Below are positions 1 to 7,814 of a DNA stretch of 33,211 nt, piece after piece. Source of the DNA: Patescibacteria group bacterium (GTDB taxonomy: Bacteria > Patescibacteriota > Patescibacteriia > 2-12-FULL-60-25); contig JAGOTP010000013.1 in assembly GCA_018061755.1 (NCBI GenBank), positions 1 to 33,211 of the forward strand, given 5' to 3'. The notes under the pieces are model-generated. The model was not told the DNA's origin, did not search any database, and saw only the letters and a list, made by a program, of their open reading frames with translations. Numbering within the stretch: position 1 is the first letter of the stretch; every line of letters starts with the position of its first letter. The translations under genes were made by a program, and so were the position numbers.

Positions 1-108
1 ACACGCGATAATGGCCGCCAAATCGTGTCGTTCGAAACTCACTACGGACATACGAACAGTATTTTCCACATGACCCGCTACGCTCTACGTGCCTTCTACG
101 GAGAATAG
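1..108 (+). CDS. C-terminal end of an unknown protein (partial)
   Basis: An open frame enters from the left edge in frame 1 and ends at the TAG at 106-108. It gives the last 35 residues of a protein, ending in a segment rich in aromatic and basic residues (...RYALRAFYGE). I do not recognise a family from so short a tail. It lies 20 bases before radA on the same strand, so the two may be co-transcribed. The call as coding rests only on the open frame running from the edge and the tight spacing to radA. Confidence 0.5.
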   Translation, partial: TRDNGRQIVSFETHYGHTNSIFHMTRYALRAFYGE

Positions 109-128
109 CTAGATGCTAAGGTAGGTTC

Positions 129-1535
129 ATGCCTAAAACCAAAGCCGTTCCTTTGTTTCTGTGTAAGAAATGTGATGCCCAACTCTTGAAATGGTCTGGG
201 CAATGTCCTGAATGTCAGGCCTGGGGAACCGTCCAAGCACTCGGCGAGGGTGTTGCTGTTTCTACTGCCTCTGTCGCTCGTCGAACCATTCCGGGCAAAG
301 CGATTGCCACAAGTCCCTTCACTTCCCTCGAAACCGCCAACAACGACCAACGACTCACTCCAACCATCCCCTTCTGGCAACGCCTACTTTCAGGTGGCTT
401 TGTCCCCGGTTCGGTGACGCTCTTAGGCGGTGAGCCTGGTATCGGTAAATCGACTCTTCTTGCTCAGCTCGCGCTCGATCTAGCCAATGCAGGCAAAGCA
501 ATCCTCTACGTCACAGGCGAAGAGTCGCCCAGCCAAGTTTCTCGTCGTTTGAGTCGACTCCAACCACCGCCAGGGACTCTACCCGAGCGTCTTCATTTCT
601 TGGACGCCAATGACGCCGCCAGTATCGCCGCCACCATTGCCCATGCGCATCCAGATCTCACGATCGTCGATTCCATTCAAAGTCTGCGAGCTGGAGAAGT
701 TGCGGGTGAACCTGGCAACCCCACTCAGATGAAAGCAGCAGCCGCTTTCATTCATGAACAAGCCAAAGCCCACAATTGTGCCGTCATCTTAGTCGGCCAA
801 GTCACAAAAGACGGCGACTTAGCTGGACCGCGTCTCCTTGAGCATTTGGTTGATACCGTCCTCATGATGGAGGGTGATCGCGCCCAGATGTCGCGTATTC
901 TGCGTCCCACGAAGCATCGCTTTGGAAGCACAGAGGAAAGCGTTTTTCTTGAAATGGACGAGCAGGGTTTGCGCGAGATTCCTGATGCTAGTGCTGTTTT
1001 CTTGGCTGATCGACCACGCGGCGTGCCTGGCACCATCGCTGGTTCGTTTATCCATGGCGCCCGTCCCCTATTTGTTGAAATTCAAAGTTTGGTCAGCCCT
1101 GCTGGCTATGCCACACCCATGCGCCGGGTCAGCGGTCTCGATGCCAACCGCTTGAACTTAATCCTGGCCGTCTTGGCCCGTCGCTGCGGACTTGGGTTTG
1201 GTGATCAGGATGTCTTCGCAAACCTAGTCGGTGGCCTCGGTTCGAATGATCCATCCCTTGATTTGCCAATAGCCCTCGCGCTTGCTTCAGCCAAACAAGA
1301 TATCGCGATACCGGCTACCTGCGCCGCTTGGGGTGAAGTTGGCTTGGCTGGCGAACTGCGTGCTGTTCCGAATGGGAAACTTCGTTTCAAAGAAGCCGCT
1401 CGTCTCGGTTTTACTATCATCATCGTCCCTGCCCATTTCCGCCCCGAAGAAGAAACAGAAGCCAAACAAAGCAATCTAAAGATCCTCCGTTGTAAAACCT
1501 TGAAAGAAGCTGTGGAAGAATTAAGAAAATGGTGA
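129..1535 (+). CDS. radA: DNA repair protein RadA (Sms)
   Basis: RadA is a RecA-like ATPase that drives branch migration of recombination intermediates in the cytoplasm. The 468-residue product has the family's usual length and domain order. An N-terminal zinc finger has Cys12, Cys15, Cys26 and Cys29. The ATPase has a Walker A at residues 101-109 (GEPGIGKST) and a RadA-specific motif near residue 260 that reads KHRFG instead of the usual KNRFG. The C-terminal Lon-protease-like domain keeps the typical GEVGLAGELR stretch. The ATG at 129 has AAGG about seven bases upstream and sits just after the preceding unknown gene. The stop is TGA directly after a TGG tryptophan codon, which supports the standard code. 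The Asn-to-His change in the KNRFG motif is conservative and may be lineage-typical. Confidence 0.97.
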   Translation: MPKTKAVPLFLCKKCDAQLLKWSGQCPECQAWGTVQALGEGVAVSTASVARRTIPGKAIATSPFTSLETANNDQRLTPTIPFWQRLLSGGFVPGSVTLLGGEPGIGKSTLLAQLALDLANAGKAILYVTGEESPSQVSRRLSRLQPPPGTLPERLHFLDANDAASIAATIAHAHPDLTIVDSIQSLRAGEVAGEPGNPTQMKAAAAFIHEQAKAHNCAVILVGQVTKDGDLAGPRLLEHLVDTVLMMEGDRAQMSRILRPTKHRFGSTEESVFLEMDEQGLREIPDASAVFLADRPRGVPGTIAGSFIHGARPLFVEIQSLVSPAGYATPMRRVSGLDANRLNLILAVLARRCGLGFGDQDVFANLVGGLGSNDPSLDLPIALALASAKQDIAIPATCAAWGEVGLAGELRAVPNGKLRFKEAARLGFTIIIVPAHFRPEEETEAKQSNLKILRCKTLKEAVEELRKW

Positions 1536-1551
1536 TTGCTCAAAATTTAAG

Positions 1552-1586
1552 CGCCGGCGAGCACACAGAGGCTGTGCTCGCCGGCG
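1552..1586. terminator. Long GC-rich hairpin after radA
   Basis: A 14-bp perfect inverted repeat (1552-1565 with 1573-1586) has a 7-base loop and starts 16 bases after the radA stop. On the + strand it is followed by GAAAGAG, not a T run. On the - strand it is followed by GCTTAAATTTT, which is a weak U tract. It could stop transcription from either side or protect the radA mRNA 3' end. Confidence 0.55.
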
Positions 1587-1826
1587 GAAAGAGAATGCTC
1601 GTTGCTTTTTACCGCCTTGGCGAAGACGACGAGCGAACGATGGGAGGACGTCCTTGAGAGAACAGGCGGGCTACGAGCCCGAGGGATAGTGGGCCACGAC
1701 CATCCCTTACGCCTTTCTTTTGTCGCGTAGGTGGCAGACTGATCCCGGGGGCCAACCACAGCCCATTGTCGACGCCACCGAGGCAGAGCACTTTGCCTAG
1801 AATTTGCGCTCTTTCTCAGCAACGAG

Positions 1827-1851
1827 GCGTGCATGGCCATGCACGCTTTTT
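1827..1851 (+). terminator. Palindrome plus T-run, intrinsic terminator
   Basis: The 20-base palindrome at 1827-1846 folds into an 8-bp stem with a GGCC tetraloop and is followed directly by five T residues on the + strand. This is the shape of an intrinsic terminator. It lies almost 300 bases past the radA stop, so it more likely ends an RNA transcribed from within the spacer, or long radA read-through. Confidence 0.55.
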
Positions 1852-2091
1852 CCAGGACGGAGGGACTGACGCGCGGCTTTTGCCAGATCTGTTGCGTCTC
1901 CAGTACGCAGCACAGCAGCAGCCACCACGCGCTCGCCCATCCTCTGACGAGCGTCTCGGCGTTTGTCATGCTGTCCCCTTTCCCTTTGGGGGTGTGGGTA
2001 GGGAAATCTGGCGAGGGTCGCGTCTAACCCCACAGCCAGGGCCATCCTAAAGAGATCGGGCTATCTTTGCAACATCCTTCAAAACAACGAT

Positions 2092-4179
2092 TTATTCCAG
2101 ATGTGTCGTATCCTGCATTTTCTCAATCTGCTCCTTCCAACGCGGAAAACGTTTTAAACTTCGATCTTCGTATAAAATCGCGTCTACCAACTCGCGAATC
2201 CGGGGCAAAAAAGCCAAATCTTCGTAGGTTGCCGCCTTAAATCCACTACCTTCTCCGCTCTGCTCAGTTCCAAGCAATGAGCCTGCTCCGCGCCGTTTCA
2301 AATCCTCATCCGCCAAAACAAATCCGTCTTGCGTCTTCTCCAGCAAATGCAGGCGCCCAGCCGCCTCTTCGTCCAGACTATCCGTCAACAAAAAACACTG
2401 ACTTTGCAACGCCGAACGCCCAACACGTCCACGTAGCTGATGCAGCTGAGCCAGTCCAAAACGCTCAGCCGCCTCAATCAAGATGACGGTCGCCTGCGGC
2501 ACATCAACACCAACCTCAATCACAGACGTTGCGACAAGGACATCCAACTCCCCCGCTGCAAATTTTTTCATCGCCGATTCTTTATCTTCCGGCTTCTGTT
2601 TGCCATGAACTAATCCGATCCGCAGACCCGCCAGAGGCCCGGTTTCCAATCGTTTTGCCTCTTCAGCCGCTGAAGCGACCTGTAACGTCTCAGATGGATC
2701 AATCAAAGGACAGACAACGTACGCTCGCTCACCTCGAGCCGCCGCTTGTCGTACGGCTCGATAAGCTTCATTTCGAGCCTCGCCTAAACAAACACGTGTC
2801 ACAATCGGCAATCTTCCTGCCGGCTTCTGCTTCAAGAACGAGAGTTCGACATCGCCATACAACATGAGTGCTAACGAACGTGGTATCGGCGTCGCCGTCA
2901 TCGACAAAAAATGGGGTAGCTTGCCATCACGATCCTGCGCTTTAGACAACCGCTCACGCTGAGCGACTCCAAACCGATGCTGCTCATCCACAATCGCCAA
3001 TCCCAAATCTTCCGGCAACCGGTCTTGCCCATACAAAAGCGCATGCGTTCCGACCAAGACAACCGGTCCAGCCGCATACAATTCCGGTAATTCCTTCCAC
3101 TTGATCGCTCGCTCTTCCCGATCAAACGCCCAAGTCTGTTCGGTTCGCGTCAGCAAGACCAGAGGGATGTGCCAGGCGGCAAACAAACGTTTGAGCGTTG
3201 CGGCATGCTGTTTCGCTAAGAGATCCGTTGGGGCAAGCAGCGCTGTTGATCGACCTGCCCGCTGACAGAGCGCCGCTAAAAAAGCGGCGACCGCTGTCTT
3301 CCCAGAGCCAACATCCCCCTGCAACAAACGTCGCATCGGTTCCGGACGCTCCAAATCCTTCACCGCCGCCCAAACGGCTTTTCGCTGATCATCCGTTAAC
3401 TGGAATGGCATGTCTGCTGCAAAACGCTTGGCAAAAGTCTCATCAAAGGGAATAGCCGGAGCAGGCGTCCGCACCTCTCCGACTCGCATTTGTGTCAGAG
3501 CAAGCTGATAGACCAACAACTCTTCAAACGCCAAGCGTCGGCGCCCACCTGCGATCTCTTGCATCGTCTGTGGCGCATGAATGATACGTAGTGCCTCCGT
3601 CCACACGCTCAACCCCTCCGCCTGACAGACACGATCCCCCTCTTCCTCACCACGCCAATCCACCCCCTCGTGCAAAATCGCTTCAACCACTCGACGATAG
3701 GCTTTTTGAGCAATTGATTCCGTTAGACGATAGACGGGTAATATCTTCCCAGACACAACTTCCGGTCCATCGGCCGACTCCCAAGCTGGGTTACGAAAAT
3801 GCAACCCGAACTGTGGATCTCGCACTGGTGCCGCCGCCAAACGCAACCGTCGACCCACTTTCCAATCCTTCAAAAGCCACGGTTGATTGAAAAAATCACA
3901 ACGTGCCGTAGCCGTTCCATCCGTCACGCGCGCTTGAATGACGGTAAAGCCTCGTCGACCCGTCGGTCGCCGCGCAGCCGACACCACCTCGATCTCAAAG
4001 GTCGCCGCCTCCCCCTCCTTCGCGTCACGCAACGTCGATCGTCGTGAATAGTCTTCATAACGTCGGGGTGGGGTCAACAAGACATCCTCAACCGTCAGGA
4101 TATGCAAAAGCTGGAACGCATTCGCAACAGAACGCGTCACTCCAGGAATCTTCTCCACAGGCAGCTTTCGCTCCAACAT
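2092..4179 (-). CDS. recG: ATP-dependent DNA helicase RecG
   Basis: RecG remodels stalled replication forks and Holliday junctions. The product is about 695 residues, normal for the family. The N-terminal part holds the helix-hairpin region (KIPGVT), PRRYED and the OB-fold wedge. The helicase core has Walker A GDVGSGKTA, DEQH box VDEQHRFG, motif III SMTATPIPRS, and motifs V/VI with VIEVGVDVPQ and QLRGRVGRS. The C-terminal RecG-specific segment (RRGAGSLLGTEQSG) is present. I chose the ATG at 4179 because it puts the family's conserved N terminus at the usual distance. An upstream GTG at 4215 would add 12 residues and has GAGGAG 13 bases before it, so the start is not certain. The gene is convergent with radA and divergent from the gene at 4238. 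Confidence 0.96.
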   Translation of the reverse strand: MLERKLPVEKIPGVTRSVANAFQLLHILTVEDVLLTPPRRYEDYSRRSTLRDAKEGEAATFEIEVVSAARRPTGRRGFTVIQARVTDGTATARCDFFNQPWLLKDWKVGRRLRLAAAPVRDPQFGLHFRNPAWESADGPEVVSGKILPVYRLTESIAQKAYRRVVEAILHEGVDWRGEEEGDRVCQAEGLSVWTEALRIIHAPQTMQEIAGGRRRLAFEELLVYQLALTQMRVGEVRTPAPAIPFDETFAKRFAADMPFQLTDDQRKAVWAAVKDLERPEPMRRLLQGDVGSGKTAVAAFLAALCQRAGRSTALLAPTDLLAKQHAATLKRLFAAWHIPLVLLTRTEQTWAFDREERAIKWKELPELYAAGPVVLVGTHALLYGQDRLPEDLGLAIVDEQHRFGVAQRERLSKAQDRDGKLPHFLSMTATPIPRSLALMLYGDVELSFLKQKPAGRLPIVTRVCLGEARNEAYRAVRQAAARGERAYVVCPLIDPSETLQVASAAEEAKRLETGPLAGLRIGLVHGKQKPEDKESAMKKFAAGELDVLVATSVIEVGVDVPQATVILIEAAERFGLAQLHQLRGRVGRSALQSQCFLLTDSLDEEAAGRLHLLEKTQDGFVLADEDLKRRGAGSLLGTEQSGEGSGFKAATYEDLAFLPRIRELVDAILYEDRSLKRFPRWKEQIEKMQDTTHLE

Positions 4180-4218
4180 ACTTCTAGCGTACAGAAGTAG
4201 AACGTGCTTTGCCACCTA

Positions 4219-4227
4219 TGCTATACT
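4219..4227 (+). promoter_or_regulatory. Extended -10 promoter TGCTATACT
   Basis: TGCTATACT matches the extended -10 form TGnTATAAT with one mismatch and ends 10 bases before the ATG at 4238. Transcription would begin about four bases before the start codon, giving an almost leaderless mRNA. No Shine-Dalgarno sequence is placed correctly. Confidence 0.5.
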
Positions 4228-4237
4228 TCTCCTCAGT

Positions 4238-4747
4238 ATGGTGACGTACGATCCTTCCGTCGAAGAGATGCTCGTTCAAGGCCAAGACCGCTTTGTTTGG
4301 GAGACCAAGCTCTATCCCACCTATCAACGTGGCCCTCGTTGGTATTTTTTCTTTACGGCCGGTGCCATCCTGCTCGTGTCTTACGCTGTCATCACAAATA
4401 ATTTCCTGTTCGCGTTCTTGATCCTACTCTGTGCCATCATTCTAGTTCTAGCCGGCAATGAAGAGGCTCCAACCGTTTTGGCCCAAGTCGGCGATTTAGG
4501 CGTCGTCTGGGATGGAAAACTCCATTTGTATCGCGATATCATCAACTTTTCCATCATCTATCAGCCTCCGTTTATCAGTACGCTCTACCTTGAAACACGT
4601 TCCCTATCTCAGCCAAGATTGCGGATTTCCCTAGAAGATCAAGACCCAGGCGAAATTCGCGATCATTTACGCAGCTTTTTAAGCGAAAATACCGACTTGC
4701 AAACCGAGCAAGGCTCTGATATTCTTGGGCGGTTGTTGCGAATTTAA
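4238..4747 (+). CDS. Hypothetical two-TM membrane protein
   Basis: The product has 169 residues. After an N-terminal cytosolic stretch of about 34 residues come two adjacent hydrophobic helices (about 35-52 and 54-71). A soluble C-terminal domain of about 95 residues follows, rich in beta-type segments (GKLHLYRDI, STLYLETRS). That layout, two TM helices then a small beta-rich domain, resembles proteins with bacterial PH-like domains, but I cannot assign a family. The gene is divergent from recG with a near-leaderless start, and the tRNA-Arg begins only 23 bases after its stop, so the two may share a transcript ending at 4851-4886. Confidence 0.8.
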   Translation: MVTYDPSVEEMLVQGQDRFVWETKLYPTYQRGPRWYFFFTAGAILLVSYAVITNNFLFAFLILLCAIILVLAGNEEAPTVLAQVGDLGVVWDGKLHLYRDIINFSIIYQPPFISTLYLETRSLSQPRLRISLEDQDPGEIRDHLRSFLSENTDLQTEQGSDILGRLLRI

Positions 4748-4770
4748 GCGCTTATTTTCATCGACATTCT

Positions 4771-4847
4771 GCACCCGTAGCTCAGCTGGATAGAGCGCTT
4801 CCCTGCGAAGGAAGAGGTCATACGTTCGAATCGTATCGGGTGCACCA
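4771..4847 (+). tRNA. tRNA-Arg, anticodon GCG
   Basis: A complete cloverleaf is visible. The acceptor stem is GCACCCG/CGGGTGC, the D-arm is GCTC/GAGC, the anticodon stem CTTCC/GGAAG carries loop CTGCGAA, and the T-arm ATACG/CGTAT carries TTCGAAT. The discriminator is A and CCA is encoded. The loop places GCG at positions 34-36, which reads CGC and CGU arginine codons. A20 in the D-loop, an arginine identity element, is present. Most bacteria use ACG (read as ICG) for this box, so GCG is unusual. Confidence 0.95.
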
Positions 4848-4850
4848 CGG

Positions 4851-4886
4851 AAAACTCAGCCCAACCCGGGCTGAGTTTTCGTTTTT
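4851..4886 (+). terminator. Intrinsic terminator of tRNA-Arg
   Basis: A 12-bp perfect stem (4851-4862 with 4868-4879) with a 5-base loop is followed by CG and five T residues. It starts three bases after the tRNA CCA end. Confidence 0.9.
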
Positions 4887-5008
4887 CCTAGTGGTATGGC
4901 TTATTTTAGCTATTTTATGTCAAAAAATTACCGTGGACAGTCAAAAATCAGGTAAGATATGTCTGCCTACAACGTCTACTACAGTGTCCCCTAAATCTAT
5001 CCTTATCT

Positions 5009-6781
5009 ATGACCCTCACCTCCCTTACACGCAAACTGACGTCTCTGACGACCTTCGGGGTTGTCTTAGGCAGCTTTGGCTTGTTTGTCTCTTCGGTTCA
5101 AGCAGCTCCCCAGCTTACTCCCAGCACCCTTCCTGATGGGTACGTGGGAGCCTATTACGATCAACGAGTTAACCTCGATGCACCGGGCACATTCAGTTGG
5201 TCCATTAGTGCAGGCTCCCTGCCACCAGGTGTTCTACAAGGCTCAGCAACAGAGAGTGCTGACATCCGATTGAGGGGAAGACTAAGCACGGCTGGAACCT
5301 ATACCTTCACCATCCGAGCAGCCACTCTTCCACCTGCGGCCGCCGCAGCTTACACACGCAGCTACACCGTGGTGATTCGTCCCATGGAAATTGAACAATC
5401 GGCTACGCTGCCAACCGCTCGCGTAGGTACCGGCTACTCGATGCCCTTGTCAGTCGCCGGAGGCATAGCTCCTTATGAATGGACCGTACTAAGCGGTGGG
5501 CTTCCAACCGGCATCAGCTTAAATGCAACGACGGGAGCTTTAACAGGAGGCCCAACCGTCAGTGGAAGCTACACGTTTACCATCAATGCAAAAGATGCCA
5601 ATGGACTGAATGCGAATAAACCATTTAGCTTGCTTGTAGAAGCAGTTCCTACAGCTCCTCTTGAGATTCTGAACGGGGAAACGCTTACCAACGGCCGCGT
5701 CAATAACGCCTACAACGTTGATCTTTATGCCACTGGTGGAACAACACCTTATCGCTGGAACCTTTCTCTCGGATCAAACTTGCCACCAGGCTTGACCTTG
5801 ACCACCTCTAACAACCTCGGTCAGTTGCGTGGTACACCAACAGCAGCCGGAACCTACAACTTCTCGGTTAAACTCTTGGATGTAAACGACAACTCGATCA
5901 CCAAAACTTTTAGTTTGACGGTGAATACACCTATTGTCAGTCCTCCGATTATTACTCCAGTTCCTACAATAAACCCACTCGCGATCACAACCACGGTCGG
6001 AGCAAACGGGACAGTCGGTATGGACTACTACACTTCGTTGACCGCAACCGGAGGAACAGCTCCCTATCGCTGGAACTTTGCGAGCGGCACCCTACCACCA
6101 GGTGTCACTCTCTCAAACAATGGTACCTTGAGCGGTCGTCCAACAGCTGCTGGTAGCTACACGGCCTACCTCGAAGTCTTCGATGCAACCAACGCCTACG
6201 TAGGACAAAACTTCACCTTCACGATTGCGTCGGCTCCAAGCACTCCTTCGACACCTACACCTACAACACCAGAACTGACCAATCGCTTGAATAACTTGTC
6301 GCGCATCGGCGTCAGTGTTCACGCACTCGTCAAGCTCCCAGATGATGGCAATCGCTTTACGCAAGTGGACAGTGCCGTCTACTACGTGGGTGGCGATGGT
6401 CGCCGTCATGCGTTCCCGAACGATCGTGTCTTCTCCACGTGGTACTCCGACTTCAACGGCGTACGTGTGGTGAGCCAAAGCGATTTGGCCAGCATCCCAC
6501 TCGGTGCCAACGTGACCTATAAACCAGGCGTTAAATTGGTGAAATTCGCAACGGATCCAAAAGTCTACGCCGTCTCATCCAATCGCGTCTTGCGCTGGGT
6601 CAAAACTGAAGCTGCCGCTCAAGCACTCTATGGCTCAACCTGGAACCGCCAAGTCGATGATGTCTTCGACACCTTCTACGGCGACTACAGCTTCGGCAGC
6701 AACATCGAAACAGTAAGTGATTACAATCGCACCAGTATTCAGGCTTCCGCTCGCTACGTGAGCGACTCCCTGCCTCTCTAA
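5009..6781 (+). CDS. Secreted surface protein with Ig-like (He_PIG) repeats
   Basis: The 590-residue product starts with a signal peptide (hydrophobic core about 16-30, likely cut after VQA near residue 32). It has about four Ig-like repeats of the He_PIG/cadherin-like type, at roughly 35-125, 128-210, 217-307 and 325-405. Each repeat carries the pattern GG-APY-W-...-LPPG-...-G-PT-AGSYTF. After a Ser/Thr/Pro linker (about 408-422) comes a C-terminal module of about 160 residues. Its motifs are VYYVGGDGRRHAFPN, TWYSDFNGV, VKFATDPKVYAV and LRWVKTE, a domain I recall from Patescibacteria surface proteins. The protein is probably exported and used in adhesion or as envelope material. It stands alone between two terminators. 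There is no sortase signal or membrane anchor at the C terminus. Confidence 0.88.
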   Translation: MTLTSLTRKLTSLTTFGVVLGSFGLFVSSVQAAPQLTPSTLPDGYVGAYYDQRVNLDAPGTFSWSISAGSLPPGVLQGSATESADIRLRGRLSTAGTYTFTIRAATLPPAAAAAYTRSYTVVIRPMEIEQSATLPTARVGTGYSMPLSVAGGIAPYEWTVLSGGLPTGISLNATTGALTGGPTVSGSYTFTINAKDANGLNANKPFSLLVEAVPTAPLEILNGETLTNGRVNNAYNVDLYATGGTTPYRWNLSLGSNLPPGLTLTTSNNLGQLRGTPTAAGTYNFSVKLLDVNDNSITKTFSLTVNTPIVSPPIITPVPTINPLAITTTVGANGTVGMDYYTSLTATGGTAPYRWNFASGTLPPGVTLSNNGTLSGRPTAAGSYTAYLEVFDATNAYVGQNFTFTIASAPSTPSTPTPTTPELTNRLNNLSRIGVSVHALVKLPDDGNRFTQVDSAVYYVGGDGRRHAFPNDRVFSTWYSDFNGVRVVSQSDLASIPLGANVTYKPGVKLVKFATDPKVYAVSSNRVLRWVKTEAAAQALYGSTWNRQVDDVFDTFYGDYSFGSNIETVSDYNRTSIQASARYVSDSLPL

Positions 6782-6791
6782 ACAAAAACCG

Positions 6792-6830
6792 AAAACAAAC
6801 AGCGTCCCAATTTGGGACGCTGTTTGTTTT
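6792..6830 (+). terminator. Intrinsic terminator after the Ig-repeat surface gene
   Basis: A 17-bp perfect stem (6792-6808 with 6814-6830) with a 5-base loop lies 11 bases after the stop. The arms begin with A-rich and end with T-rich sequence, so it can act on either strand. Confidence 0.9.
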
Positions 6831-6874
6831 CCTCTAGGAAAGCTCGATCGTGAGATCAAGCCATCAATGGAGGT

Positions 6875-6908
6875 GAGGAGCGCAGCGCGAGTCATCGCGC
6901 GCCTCCTC
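6875..6908 (-). other. GC-rich hairpin downstream of the foreign-looking lipoprotein gene
   Basis: GAGGAG at 6875-6880 pairs with CTCCTC at 6903-6908. Inside, GCGCGA pairs with TCGCGC around a four-base loop, with a small bulge between the two helices. It lies about 45 bases past the stop of the - strand gene that ends at 6955. There is no T run, so a factor-independent terminator is not clear; it may be an mRNA 3'-end stabiliser carried in with that gene. Confidence 0.45.
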
Positions 6909-6954
6909 CGAGCCTCAAGTTAAGGGGTGGTTACTGAAGGTGCGCCCGTGCTGG

Positions 6955-7668
6955 CTACTCGATCGGGTGCCAGGCCGGGAAGTCCGTGGCGAAGCTCACG
7001 GGGTTGGGGTTGGCGTAGTCCGGGCCGTCGTGGTAGATGAGCCCGCCGCCGACGCCCGCGGCGAGCGAGAGGTGCCGTCCCATGCGGAGGGAGGCCTGGG
7101 TCACGCCGTAGCTACCCGTGCCCGTGTCGTAGGCGACGGCGTAGGTCTGGACGTGAACCCTCGGGCCGGAGGCGCCGGAGGTGGTGTGGAAGTAGGCGTT
7201 GACCAGGGGCGGGTCCGGGTCGAAGACGTTCGCGATGACGTCGAGGTACATGATGTCGTTCCCGCCCTGGTCGCGGTAGTTCATCCGGACGGCGCACACG
7301 CCCGAGGTCACGCCGGTGCAGACGTTCTGCCACGCGAGCCAGATGTCGTGCACCCACAGGCGGGTGGTGACAGGGGCGGACCCGATCTCGTAGACGTACG
7401 GCGATTGCCCACGGTCGACGCCGTCGTCGAGGCGGTACATCCGACCGGCGTGCAGGAAGTTGGCGAAGACCGAGATGTCCGGCACGACGTAGTCGCACCG
7501 ACCGCCGTCGGCCCAGCGGCCGACGTCGCAGAGAACATCCGTCTCGCCGGGGGTGCCGACCACCTTGGACACCGAACGCGCCGGCAGAGGCGCGAAGGGG
7601 TCGCTGGCCGTGCAGGCCCCGATAGAGAGGGCGGCGCAGAGCGCCGCCAAACGCATCAACCAATTCAT
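6955..7668 (-). CDS. Putative lipoprotein, GC-rich, probably acquired
   Basis: The 237-residue product starts with a lipoprotein signal peptide: hydrophobic MRLAALCAALSIGAC with the lipobox cysteine at residue 19. The mature part has no family I recognise. It is rich in beta-type segments (YVYEIGSAPVTTRLWVHDI, RVHVQTYAVAYDTG) and has four further cysteines that could form disulphides. I chose the ATG at 7668 because it opens the signal peptide directly and has GGAAG seven bases upstream; a TTG at 7731 is less likely. The third codon positions are strongly G/C, clearly unlike the genes on both sides, and the gene sits alone between terminators. This suggests transfer from a high-GC bacterium, but a chimeric assembly cannot be excluded by eye. 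Confidence 0.75.
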   Translation of the reverse strand: MNWLMRLAALCAALSIGACTASDPFAPLPARSVSKVVGTPGETDVLCDVGRWADGGRCDYVVPDISVFANFLHAGRMYRLDDGVDRGQSPYVYEIGSAPVTTRLWVHDIWLAWQNVCTGVTSGVCAVRMNYRDQGGNDIMYLDVIANVFDPDPPLVNAYFHTTSGASGPRVHVQTYAVAYDTGTGSYGVTQASLRMGRHLSLAAGVGGGLIYHDGPDYANPNPVSFATDFPAWHPIE

Positions 7669-7745
7669 CGCTCGTCTTCCAGTCCAGATTGTTACAGAAG
7701 GGACCGTCCCCAATGTACGCTCCGGAACCAAGGGTCTTTCTAAAG

Positions 7746-7772
7746 AAAAACACCTGATTTCGAAGCGAAATC
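7746..7772 (-). terminator. Terminator for the DUF3095 gene
   Basis: On the - strand a 7-bp stem GATTTCG/CGAAATC with a three-base loop is followed by AGGTGTTTTTC. It lies about 45 bases past the stop of the gene ending at 7815. A second small stem (GGCTA/TAGCC) lies just before it. Confidence 0.55.
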
Positions 7773-7814
7773 GAGGGCTAAATATAGCCTTTTATTGGGT
7801 TTTTGTCAATGTTC

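Larger units (their letters stand above)
1536..2091. other. 556-base structured spacer, no convincing gene
   Basis: This spacer separates radA from recG, whose 3' ends face each other. It is GC-rich and full of inverted repeats: 1552-1586, a GGGCT/AGCCC hairpin, paired AGGGAT/ATCCCT arms, paired GGTGGC/GCCACC arms, and a 20-base perfect palindrome at 1827-1846 followed by TTTTT. Open frames here have implausible composition (Trp, Arg and Cys rich) and no recognisable family. I looked for RNase P RNA, tmRNA, SRP RNA and common riboswitch cores on both strands and did not find them. It may be a structured non-coding RNA ending near 1851. Confidence 0.5.

Noticed and set aside
1547-1969. A 140-residue frame on the - strand after radA
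   Set aside because: It is rich in Trp, Arg, Ser and Cys without a domain, crosses the hairpins and has no ribosome binding site or close -10.
1536-2091. RNase P RNA or tmRNA
   Set aside because: Some short words look similar (GAGGACGTCC near 1650, CGGGCTATC near 2060), but the required GAGGAAAGTCC and ACAGAA cores, the GGTAAGAGC region and a tRNA-like 3' end are missing on both strands.
6940-7743. A 267-residue frame opposite the GC-rich lipoprotein gene
   Set aside because: High GC content gives long open antisense frames; this one is Val/Asp/Arg/His rich and lacks a signal, whereas the - strand frame has a clean lipoprotein signal and a ribosome binding site.
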